Positions 15,477 to 23,582 of a DNA stretch of 47,150 nucleotides are shown one piece after another. The notes under the pieces are model-generated. The model ran no database searches and was not told the origin of the DNA. It saw only the letters and a list, made by a program, of their open reading frames with translations. How positions within the stretch are numbered: the first letter of the stretch is position 1; every line of letters begins with the position of its first letter. Made by a program: the position numbers and the translations under genes. The stretch covers positions 1-47,150 of the forward strand of contig PAOW01000028.1 in the NCBI GenBank assembly GCA_002710015.1, read 5' to 3'. The DNA is from Methanobacteriota archaeon (lineage in GTDB: Archaea > Thermoplasmatota > Poseidoniia > Poseidoniales > Poseidoniaceae).

Positions 15477-16127
15477 TCAGTGGCATGCCTTTCCATATTT
15501 TTTCAAGCGCCAATAATTGTATGGCCAAGGAGTTACAAATCCAGCGATCCACATAGGAATTATTGCTTTCCAAGTAAGCATAGCTCCACCTGTAATCAGC
15601 ACGTCTGTTATGTTCATTGCCGCTTCCATTGAAATCATCGAAATAAAGGACATCCCCATAGCAGTCTTGAGTGCGTTCATAAATGGAAGTTGCTTCAATA
15701 ATATGATGGTCTCTAGAGCTATGGAAGTTAATAGCCCATTCATTATTGCTAGCATCATAATTGCCATTGTAGACCACCCTGAATCAGTCCATACGAATTG
15801 AAAATATGCAATGGTTCCCAGGTCACCGATACTACAACCTATTAAGCACCACATTGTATTGTATGCAGATTTACCCCACACACTTTTATCTGTCCAATCG
15901 AAACTTTGCTCAAAGCCTTCAACTGTATATCCTGCTTTACGAATGGCTTCCCTAACATTATCGATATTGGCAAACTCTACACCAGTGAAATATACGGAGT
16001 TTTCTGAATGGGAAACAATCGCTTGGCTCACCCCTTCAACACCCATAACAGCATCATAGACTCTTCCTTCACAGGATCCACAGGTCATCCCACTGACCTT
16101 TAGCATCTCCATGTTGGAAGTTTCCAT
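15477..16127 (-). CDS. HMA heavy-metal-binding domain fused to DUF4396 membrane domain
   Basis: 216 aa. Residues about 8-72 form a heavy-metal-associated domain with the MTCGSC copper-type motif (Cys 16 and 19) and the GVEGVSQAIVS core, ending at the usual AGYTVEGF. The rest carries about four membrane helices (STMAIMMLAIMNGLLTSIAL and following) rich in Met, matching DUF4396, and ends in a CH dipeptide. Such fusions are suspected to take part in copper handling, for example delivery to a respiratory oxidase, but no biochemical role is known to me. It is transcribed ahead of mqnD with a 9-nt gap. The Met-rich helices (ALKTAMGMSFISMISMEAAMN) are consistent with soft-metal binding. The function remains inferred. 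Confidence 0.82.
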   Translation of the reverse strand: METSNMEMLKVSGMTCGSCEGRVYDAVMGVEGVSQAIVSHSENSVYFTGVEFANIDNVREAIRKAGYTVEGFEQSFDWTDKSVWGKSAYNTMWCLIGCSIGDLGTIAYFQFVWTDSGWSTMAIMMLAIMNGLLTSIALETIILLKQLPFMNALKTAMGMSFISMISMEAAMNITDVLITGGAMLTWKAIIPMWIAGFVTPWPYNYWRLKKYGKACH

Positions 16128-16248
16128 ATGTTACGCTAATCTAGTTTAGTTTTTGAATAATGTTATGTTGCCGTGGGATGATATCGATAGATATAGCACA
16201 GATTTGTGTGATAACCTGCGTTATCCTTTCAAAATACAACAGGCACGG

Positions 16249-18654
16249 ATGTTCGTGAGGCAAGTTAAGAGGTCGCCAATTTTTGTAGTTGTATCTCTAG
16301 TTACTTTAATTTCAACATCGGCAGTTAGCGCTGTTCCCACAGGCCTCACGTATCTAGATTCTACATGGGCAAGCAGTGATTCTACTGATGGAGATTTGGT
16401 GGCATTAAATTCTGAAAATGGCCTCTTGGCATCAATTCATAACGATCATCTTTATTTTTACAATTCCACAACGCTACAAAAGGTGTTTGATATACAAATG
16501 GATAGGATCTCAGGAATACAGTTTTCGCCTAGTGGCGACTATTTGGCAATTAACAAATTATCTACACTTCAAACTCAAGAATCCCTCAAAATACTAAATT
16601 TATCAAATTTTGAGTTAATGGACAAAAGCGCCTTGGTAAATGATAGAAGTTCCGAAATAGCTTGGTCGCCAGATGGACAGATCATAGCTGCACCAGGAGC
16701 CCAGGGAGATGTGGATTTACTTAGATTTGAAGACCTATCGGTAAAGAATAGTTTGAATGATGTTCACAATGTTGAAGTTTCATGTATCGCATACAGACCT
16801 GATGGTAATTACATAATGACAGGAGATATTTCAGGAAGAATTGCATTTTGGAATTCAGACGGTATGAAGGTTGGAGATTATACAGACTATGGGGATGAAA
16901 TATTGGATTGTGTATTTTCAAAGGATGGAATGGACGTAATTATCTTAGATTCAGACGGAAAATTAGTATCAGAAACATTTGATGGTGTTAGAAATTTTGA
17001 GACTATCGCTAAAGGTGCAAAAAAAATTATCGTTCCGAATTATGGAAATAAACTGCATATACTATTTGACGATACTAATTTCAAAGGTCTAAAAACTATT
17101 GACTCAAATACAGGCAGCATACTAAAGAGCACTCACTTCTATCATAGAGCGTCAGATATTGCAATGATTGAGGATGAGTATGGTCGCTTGCAAAAGTTAT
17201 TTGTTACCGCAGATACGGGACAAATTGCAGTATACCAGAAGAATATCATTCCAGAGGGCATAAATGAAGCTGGAGCAGATTTAGATGGAGATTCGATACC
17301 TGATAATATCGATACAGACGATGATGGTGACGGTATACCGGACAATTATGACGATGTAATAGGCTGTGACTCCCCTCCAAATGTCCCCTGTTCAAGGTAT
17401 CCAGATTTAACTAAAATACGAACTTTAAACATTCGATTTTTGGACGGTGAGATTATAATTGAAGACACAATCACTCTACCGACTGAAGCATCTAGTAATA
17501 TTAGAAATTTAAGTCGTCCTTCAATTTCTAAGGACCAAGTATTGAGTATAGGTGAGGCTGAACTATTCTCTGAAGCAATGTGCGCAAATATGGATCATAG
17601 AGATATTATTGAGCAATGGAAGTATACACTGTCCGCAGCGAGTTTTGAACTAGGCTCTGGAAATGTTAGTTGTAAAGTAAATAATGGAATGGTCCTCGTA
17701 AAACAAGGAGATTTCACAACCCAAATATCGATATCGATTATCTCAAAAATAAAATTAGAAAATAAAATTACTCTTCCTACATCAATAAGTATACTGGAGC
17801 AACCACCACCAACAGATGGGTCAATCGCTTGGCTAGCACCTGCTCACCCGGTATCAGTGGTCATTACAGGCGAAGATATTCAATCAGTCGAGATACCATT
17901 ATGGTGGAATGTGGATAACAGTGAATTGAATTTTACTCTCGAAAAGAAATTAGAAAAAGATCCTTCAGTGATTTCCAAACTTATTAGTTACGCAACAAAC
18001 CCAGTTGTGATATTTATATGTGCAGGCATTTTTATTGGATTACTAACAATTTTGATCAGGAAGAAAAACGAGATAGACATAGATATGGATTTAGATACTC
18101 CAGATATAAACCAAACTCAAGAGAACACTGTGGTTGAGGATTTTAGTGAGTCAGAATATGACGAGGATAATCAAGACTATCAAGCAGACGAAGAGGTAGT
18201 GGTTGAGGAACCAATTGTGGAATCAAAAACAAGCCGGAAAATGTATACTACGAACCTCAACCGACAGGAGCTTATTGTTGGCGATGAAGAAGCCAAAATT
18301 ACTAATGTTGATGGCCCCATAATGAGGACAAAAAGACGAAGATTGGTTTCAGATGAGACAACTATCGACAGATTACCAAGAAAGAAAACAGTAAAGAAAA
18401 CTACTTTGAAGACGAAGAAAATCAAACTTGTCGACAAACCAGTAAATCAACCGGACGTAGAATCTGTAAATGAGCCAACAATCAAAGTTAGACGCGTAAA
18501 GAATCAAGTCGCTGAAAAAGATGTTGATAAGAAAGCAGACAACAAAAAGAATAAACGAAAACCTGTTAGAAGGAGAAAGAAAAAAGAATCTAAAGCATTA
18601 AACGAAGACGAAATTCAAGAAAATCTTGTTAAAGATTTCTTGAGTGACGATTAA
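16249..18654 (+). CDS. Exported membrane-anchored beta-propeller protein with Ca2+-binding DxDxDG segment
   Basis: 801 aa from the ATG at 16249, chosen because a signal peptide (basic MFVRQVKR, then a hydrophobic run ending at AVSA) begins exactly there. TTG 16153 and ATG 16165 are also in frame but would put 28-32 non-signal residues in front and leave almost no room for a divergent promoter. Residues about 35-330 look like WD40/PQQ-like propeller blades (IQFSPSGDYLAI, IAWSPDGQIIAAPG, IAYRPDGNYIMTGD). A thrombospondin type-3-like calcium stretch lies at about 345-370, then a beta-rich domain, a membrane helix at about 587-603 and a roughly 195-residue tail, acidic first and very Lys/Arg-rich last. 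The tail should be cytoplasmic. Exact function unknown; the gene abuts mqnA convergently. Confidence 0.78.
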   Translation: MFVRQVKRSPIFVVVSLVTLISTSAVSAVPTGLTYLDSTWASSDSTDGDLVALNSENGLLASIHNDHLYFYNSTTLQKVFDIQMDRISGIQFSPSGDYLAINKLSTLQTQESLKILNLSNFELMDKSALVNDRSSEIAWSPDGQIIAAPGAQGDVDLLRFEDLSVKNSLNDVHNVEVSCIAYRPDGNYIMTGDISGRIAFWNSDGMKVGDYTDYGDEILDCVFSKDGMDVIILDSDGKLVSETFDGVRNFETIAKGAKKIIVPNYGNKLHILFDDTNFKGLKTIDSNTGSILKSTHFYHRASDIAMIEDEYGRLQKLFVTADTGQIAVYQKNIIPEGINEAGADLDGDSIPDNIDTDDDGDGIPDNYDDVIGCDSPPNVPCSRYPDLTKIRTLNIRFLDGEIIIEDTITLPTEASSNIRNLSRPSISKDQVLSIGEAELFSEAMCANMDHRDIIEQWKYTLSAASFELGSGNVSCKVNNGMVLVKQGDFTTQISISIISKIKLENKITLPTSISILEQPPPTDGSIAWLAPAHPVSVVITGEDIQSVEIPLWWNVDNSELNFTLEKKLEKDPSVISKLISYATNPVVIFICAGIFIGLLTILIRKKNEIDIDMDLDTPDINQTQENTVVEDFSESEYDEDNQDYQADEEVVVEEPIVESKTSRKMYTTNLNRQELIVGDEEAKITNVDGPIMRTKRRRLVSDETTIDRLPRKKTVKKTTLKTKKIKLVDKPVNQPDVESVNEPTIKVRRVKNQVAEKDVDKKADNKKNKRKPVRRRKKKESKALNEDEIQENLVKDFLSDD

Positions 18655-19443
18655 TTACCAAGCAATTACTGGATCAGCTTCCATTTTACATGCATCTTTG
18701 AGAAAAAGTTCTAATCCAGACATATCATCTGGGTCAACTCGATTGATAACTTCACCAAAGTATGATTCGAGTCTCGTTTCTGGTTGCGAAGATTTCTGAC
18801 TACTTACTTTGATAACTTCGTCCCTGTGTGATTTGTCAGTCTCAAATTTTTCTAATTGAGTTTTTAGAGCCGAATGTGCGGTTTTTACTATGTTCATATC
18901 TGAATCTCTACGTGCTGCAAATACACCAAACACCATTGGCTTTCCAGTTACTCTAAGCCACTCTTTACCAAGATCTAATATTACATAATCTGGATATTCT
19001 CTAGCTGCATCTAAAGCTCTATCACCAATCAGTAAACATGCGTCATTGCTTGCAAGCATTGTTTGTAAATCAGGGCCCATTTCAGTATACTTTGGCTCAA
19101 TATTTTTTTTCGTTAGTAAGTATTTCAGTAATTGCACAGATGTTGCTGAATCTGATGGTAAAGCTACGGTTTTGATGTCACTAATGTTAAGTTCGCTAAA
19201 TAAGAGGACACTTCCGACTTCTCCCTTGCTCGAAATAGCTATTTCTGGTAGCAGATACAATTCAGCATGATTGCGAGCATAATCGGCCGCTGGAATCGGA
19301 GCGAGGATGCAATCTCTGCGAAGTAAATGTCCTGTCAGCCATGCAGGAGGTGCTGGTAAGACATTCCATGATTTATCTAGTCCATGAAACAAAGGCTCGC
19401 AATTGATGAACGAGACACGACCGATTGTATTTTGCCAGGACAC
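18655..19443 (-). CDS. mqnA: Chorismate dehydratase MqnA (futalosine pathway)
   Basis: 262 aa from GTG at 19443. MqnA dehydrates chorismate to 3-[(1-carboxyvinyl)oxy]benzoate, the first futalosine-pathway step. The N-terminus IGRVSFINCEPLFHGLD is the family signature, and PAPPAWLTGHLLRRDCILAPIPAADYARN, VALPSDSATSVQLLKYLL and CLLIGDRAL follow in the expected order. The start directly follows the mqnE stop, with GGTGA 4 nt before the GTG, so mqnE-mqnA is a coupled pair. The 3' end abuts the convergent propeller gene with no spacer. MqnD has a related fold but a different N-terminal signature, which makes this assignment safe. Confidence 0.92.
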   Translation of the reverse strand: MSWQNTIGRVSFINCEPLFHGLDKSWNVLPAPPAWLTGHLLRRDCILAPIPAADYARNHAELYLLPEIAISSKGEVGSVLLFSELNISDIKTVALPSDSATSVQLLKYLLTKKNIEPKYTEMGPDLQTMLASNDACLLIGDRALDAAREYPDYVILDLGKEWLRVTGKPMVFGVFAARRDSDMNIVKTAHSALKTQLEKFETDKSHRDEVIKVSSQKSSQPETRLESYFGEVINRVDPDDMSGLELFLKDACKMEADPVIAW

Positions 19444-20634
19444 TCAATCACCTATCGCCATCTGTAATACACGTCTTTTAGGTACTTTAGGGGCTTTGTA
19501 TATAGTGAATGACGAGTAAATTGTATTTCGTTGAACTGGTATTGATCCGGAGTCAATTACAATTTTCGCTAGCCTACTCTTATCATGATCAAGCGGGGCT
19601 CGTGAGCCGGCAAGATGCATAATTGACTCCTTTTGGACCGTTCCATCAATATCGTCCGCTCCAAATTGAAGTGCCAACTCGGCTATTTCATCACCGATAT
19701 TCATTCTATATGCCTTTATGTGAGGTATATTGTAGAGCATTAGTCTTGAGACAGCAATTACTCTGAGTATTTCAGTGCCCGTAGCAAGTTGTGCCTCTGG
19801 AAGACGAGAGTCATCTGGGAGGAATGGATATGGTACAAAACACTGGAATCCTCCGGTTCTTTCTTGTAACTCTCGCAATTTGATTAAGTGAGTCAAACGC
19901 TGATCGATCGTTTCAATAGTTCCAAAAAGCATTGTACAATTGGTTGGAATATCTAATTTATGAGCGGTTTCGTGAATTTCTATATACTCAGAGGATGATT
20001 CTTTTCCGCGACATATTATTGATCGAACGTCGTCATCCAATATCTCTGCACCACCCCCTGGTATGGAGCCTAACCCTGAGTCCCTCAGCTTTGTTAGTGT
20101 TTCTTTGTAAGTTAAACCGGACAAGTTCGCTATGTGCTTAATCTCAACGGCTGTAAGTGCTTTAATGTGAATATGTGGGTATTCTTGTTTGACTCGCGAG
20201 AATAATTCTGTGTAGTAGTTTATATCCCACTCTGGATGCAATCCTCCGACTGAGTGAACCTCGTCAACGTGAGAAGAATACTTACTGAGGTCTTCTACAT
20301 ATTCATCTATTTCCATTTGGTATGCATCTTTTGCCCTTCGACCTCTCCTAAAGGCACAGAATTTACATGCCAAAGTGCATATATTACTTTGGTTGATGTG
20401 GACGTTAACGTTGAAGAAGACCGATTCACCAAATCTAGCCCTTTTTGCGTAATTAGCCAACAGACCGATAGTATCCAAGTCTGGGGTAGTGAATAGAAAA
20501 TGTCCATCTTCTCTACTAAGAGGAATTCCTTGGGAAACCTTTGATACAATAGACTTGAATGAATCTGGCCAGACTTCTTGCAGCAACGAGTCTTTCAACT
20601 CGTCCTGCCAAAACTCCATTTCACCAGCAGCCAT
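19444..20634 (-). CDS. mqnE: Aminofutalosine synthase MqnE (radical SAM)
   Basis: 396 aa radical-SAM enzyme that joins the MqnA product to SAM to give aminofutalosine. The [4Fe-4S] motif is NICTLACKFCAF (Cys 86, 90, 93). MqnE-type blocks follow: VGGLHPEWDINYY, HIKALTAVEIKHIA, GLGSIPGGGAEIL, LFGTIETIDQRLTHLIKLRE, ERTGGFQCFVPYPF and FGADDIDGTVQKE, with PVQRNTIY near the end. CofG, CofH and MqnC are relatives; the ERTGGFQ and HPEWD blocks and the mqnA neighbour favour MqnE. ATG at 20634; the gene is 38 nt downstream of the P-type ATPase stop, and its own stop leads straight into mqnA. Confidence 0.9.
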   Translation of the reverse strand: MAAGEMEFWQDELKDSLLQEVWPDSFKSIVSKVSQGIPLSREDGHFLFTTPDLDTIGLLANYAKRARFGESVFFNVNVHINQSNICTLACKFCAFRRGRRAKDAYQMEIDEYVEDLSKYSSHVDEVHSVGGLHPEWDINYYTELFSRVKQEYPHIHIKALTAVEIKHIANLSGLTYKETLTKLRDSGLGSIPGGGAEILDDDVRSIICRGKESSSEYIEIHETAHKLDIPTNCTMLFGTIETIDQRLTHLIKLRELQERTGGFQCFVPYPFLPDDSRLPEAQLATGTEILRVIAVSRLMLYNIPHIKAYRMNIGDEIAELALQFGADDIDGTVQKESIMHLAGSRAPLDHDKSRLAKIVIDSGSIPVQRNTIYSSFTIYKAPKVPKRRVLQMAIGD

Positions 20635-20672
20635 GATTGTGGCCCAGTGACGGTTGTTATTGAATCCAACCC

Positions 20673-23462
20673 TTAGTTGCGGCGACTAGTGCGCACTCTA
20701 AATACTCCTGCTGAACGCAGCAATTTTCTAAATTCTTCAATCATTAACACGGTGCTAGCGACAATAATTACTATTACCCAATCGTTTTGTTCTAGTGGCA
20801 TTGTAGACAATAATTCACCAATTTTGAACGATGTAAGGGGGACTGTCAATTCTGCTCCCTGAACTGCAAGTAATAGTAGAATAATTGATGAAAGAATTGC
20901 AAGATACATTGCCCGGTTTGAAAATATTCCTAATTTAAACACACTGTCTTCATTGCTACGGCAGTTCATTACATTGAACAATTGATACATTATGAAGACG
21001 CTGAAACACATTGTTCTGGCATAGTCCTCATTATCTGAGGATTGCAGGGTTAGATAGTATACAACTAAAGTTCCGATTACCATTACCGAACCTAAATAAA
21101 ATATCAATAGCAAGTCCGTTAAATTTGGTAGAGATTCATCAGACGGTCTAGGCGGCCTCTCCATAACATTGGCATGTTTTTTCTCTACTCCCAATGCGAT
21201 TGCGGGTGGTCCATCCATTAGAATATTGATCACCAAAATTTGAGTTGCTGTCAATGGCAATGGCCACTGAAATAGAACAGAAGCAAATAACAATAGCAGA
21301 ACAGCAGCAACGTTGGTAGAAACTTGATATCGAACGAAATTACGTATGTTGGCATATATCTTACGACCCTCTTCTACTGCATTTACTATATTTGCAAAGT
21401 TGTCATCTTGTAATACCATATCAGATGCGTCTTTCGCAACGTCTGTTCCTGCGATCCCCATAGATATGCCGATATTAGCTCTAGATAGGGCGGGAGCATC
21501 ATTTACCCCATCCCCAGTCATTGCAACCACTTCGCCCTCATCTTGTAGGGCTGTGACAATCCGCATTTTTTGTTCAGGACTAACTCTACTAAATATTGCA
21601 GTTCCCTTTACAATATCACGCATTGCTTCATCATCCAATTCTCCTAATCGCTCTCCACCGATTCCTTCAATATGCGGCTTTGTTATATCCAAATCCTCCC
21701 CAATAGATTGAGCGGTTAATTGCTGGTCTCCTGTGATCATCTTTACTCTTATTCCAGCGTGCTGGCATTTCTTTATTGCAGCGTATACTTCCGCACGAGG
21801 GGGATCGATTATTCCTACCATTCCCAAGAAAATTAAATCACTTTCCATTTTGTCTACATCGGTTATATCCTCACCTTTTTTGATTTTTCTAGCGCAGAGA
21901 GCAATGACTCGCATTGCTTTACTCGCCATTTCTTTGTTTGCGTTTGCGGCATAATCATAATCTTCAGGTTGGATAGGAACTATCTCACCATTGGATATCT
22001 TTGATTTCACCAAAGTCTTGTATCCACCGGCTCCTCCTTTAGAAAATATCCAAACATCACCTTCATATTCATGAACGACAGACATACGCTTTCGATCGGT
22101 GTCAAAAAAGAATTCATGCTTTCTTGGGTGCCTTTGGCTAAACTTAGAGACTTCACCGTTTATCTTGTAACCAAGAACTGCACATGCACTATCTGTTGGG
22201 TCGCCTATTGCAGTCCATTGATTATCTACCTCCGCTATTTGTGAGTTATGGCATACAGACAAGCATGCGGCAGCAAGCCTGAAACCAAGGTCTCCCTGCA
22301 TTACTGACATTTCTTCATCTGTCAATTCTTCTCCATCATGAGTCAGTCGTCCTATTGGAGTAAATCCTTCACCTGATACTCCGAAAGTCTTGTCTGGGAG
22401 CATCAATGTCCTGACTGTCATCTGGTTTTTCGTAAGGGTGCCAGTTTTGTCCGTACAGATGACGGTTGTCGAGCCAAGTGTTTCTACAGCTTTCATCCTT
22501 CTAACTATAGCTTTGTGCCTAGCCATGTTTCTCATTCCAATCGCTAAAGTTGTCACAAGAATAATTGGAAGTCCTTCCGGAACAATTGCAATGAATATCG
22601 ATATAGCAATCAGGAATTGTTTCTTGGCTTCTTCCCATAAATCTCCATCCGGGTCGAGATATTCAACAATCATTTCAATCGACAGAATCAAAGTCGCTAC
22701 AATCAAAGCAATGAACGCAAGGAACCTTCCCAGGGATTCTAGCTTGTGTTCCAGCGGTGTTTTTGGCGTTTCAGCGAGGGCTATATCGCTTGCAATTTTC
22801 CCGATTTCTGTCTTCATACCAGTCGCAGTAACTACTCCAACTGCACGTCCAGTAGAAATCGTTGTACCCATATACATCATATTTTTCCTTTCAGCTAATA
22901 ATGTGTTTTTTGGTAATGGATCTACTATGATCTTGGTGGGCATTGACTCCCCCGTCAATGCTGATTCGTCAACTTTACATTGCCACGCTTCGGATACACG
23001 AAGATCTGCTGGCACTTTATGGCCCTCATCAATCTTGACCAAATCTCCTGGAACTAATTCAGTAGTGCTAACTTCAATCTCCATACCGTTTCTGCAAACT
23101 ACGCAACTAGAAATTGTCATTTGCTTTAGTGCACCCATCTCTTGCTCAGCTTTATTTTCCTGCCAATACCCAAAAATTGCATTTGCAGTTAACACAATTG
23201 CTATGAAAATTGCGTCACCTGGTTTATCTGGGTGAGTTATAAGCGCTAGCAATCCAGCGCCTATTAGCAAATAGCTCATAGGGTCATGATATTGAGATAA
23301 AAAACGTAAAATCGCTGATGATTTCTCGGGCTCTACAAGCTTATTCTTGCCATGAATTGCAAGTCGATTTTCGGCTTCTGTCGAGGATAGACCTCCTATC
23401 GGAGTATCATATTCCAGCAGTGTTTCTTCCACTGTTTTGGTGTGCCAAACAACCTCTTTCAT
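20673..23462 (-). CDS. P-type Ca2+-type cation ATPase, PMCA-like single-site
   Basis: 929 aa P2-type ATPase that pumps cations across the membrane at ATP cost. Motifs: TGES (170-173), PEGLP in M4 (295-299), the phosphorylated Asp in DKTGTLT (Asp 338), GDGVNDAPAL, and about ten membrane helices. M4 keeps the Ca-site-II Glu (PEGLP) and M6 keeps the Asn and Asp (NILMDG). In M5 the position of SERCA Glu771 is Ala (STNVAA), as in plasma-membrane Ca2+ pumps that carry one Ca2+ per cycle. No C-terminal calmodulin-type extension. Ca2+ efflux is the likely role. It sits just ahead of mqnE on the same strand without obvious functional link, and is divergent from the OPT transporter. Confidence 0.9.
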   Translation of the reverse strand: MKEVVWHTKTVEETLLEYDTPIGGLSSTEAENRLAIHGKNKLVEPEKSSAILRFLSQYHDPMSYLLIGAGLLALITHPDKPGDAIFIAIVLTANAIFGYWQENKAEQEMGALKQMTISSCVVCRNGMEIEVSTTELVPGDLVKIDEGHKVPADLRVSEAWQCKVDESALTGESMPTKIIVDPLPKNTLLAERKNMMYMGTTISTGRAVGVVTATGMKTEIGKIASDIALAETPKTPLEHKLESLGRFLAFIALIVATLILSIEMIVEYLDPDGDLWEEAKKQFLIAISIFIAIVPEGLPIILVTTLAIGMRNMARHKAIVRRMKAVETLGSTTVICTDKTGTLTKNQMTVRTLMLPDKTFGVSGEGFTPIGRLTHDGEELTDEEMSVMQGDLGFRLAAACLSVCHNSQIAEVDNQWTAIGDPTDSACAVLGYKINGEVSKFSQRHPRKHEFFFDTDRKRMSVVHEYEGDVWIFSKGGAGGYKTLVKSKISNGEIVPIQPEDYDYAANANKEMASKAMRVIALCARKIKKGEDITDVDKMESDLIFLGMVGIIDPPRAEVYAAIKKCQHAGIRVKMITGDQQLTAQSIGEDLDITKPHIEGIGGERLGELDDEAMRDIVKGTAIFSRVSPEQKMRIVTALQDEGEVVAMTGDGVNDAPALSRANIGISMGIAGTDVAKDASDMVLQDDNFANIVNAVEEGRKIYANIRNFVRYQVSTNVAAVLLLLFASVLFQWPLPLTATQILVINILMDGPPAIALGVEKKHANVMERPPRPSDESLPNLTDLLLIFYLGSVMVIGTLVVYYLTLQSSDNEDYARTMCFSVFIMYQLFNVMNCRSNEDSVFKLGIFSNRAMYLAILSSIILLLLAVQGAELTVPLTSFKIGELLSTMPLEQNDWVIVIIVASTVLMIEEFRKLLRSAGVFRVRTSRRN

Positions 23463-23582
23463 GCCACCACCAAGGCCTTTGCCTACTATTATGCTGTATT
23501 ACTACGACTTATGATTATACGGGTGGGGACTCCAACTCATTGTTTCCGATTATTTCACATGTAGAAGCGGTTTCGCCTTCAC

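Noticed and set aside
15457-15777. 106-aa minus-strand frame inside the HMA-DUF4396 gene
   Set aside because: Out-of-frame shadow; the DUF4396 frame shows coherent membrane helices.
19444-20634. CofG/CofH or MqnC identity for the radical-SAM gene
   Set aside because: These share the CxxxCxxC core, but the HPEWD, ERTGGFQ and PGGGAEIL blocks and the mqnA neighbour fit MqnE better.
22390-23235. 281-aa plus-strand open frame
   Set aside because: It lies entirely antisense to the P-type ATPase gene, whose motifs are intact; the translation shows no family and arises from codon bias of the opposite strand.
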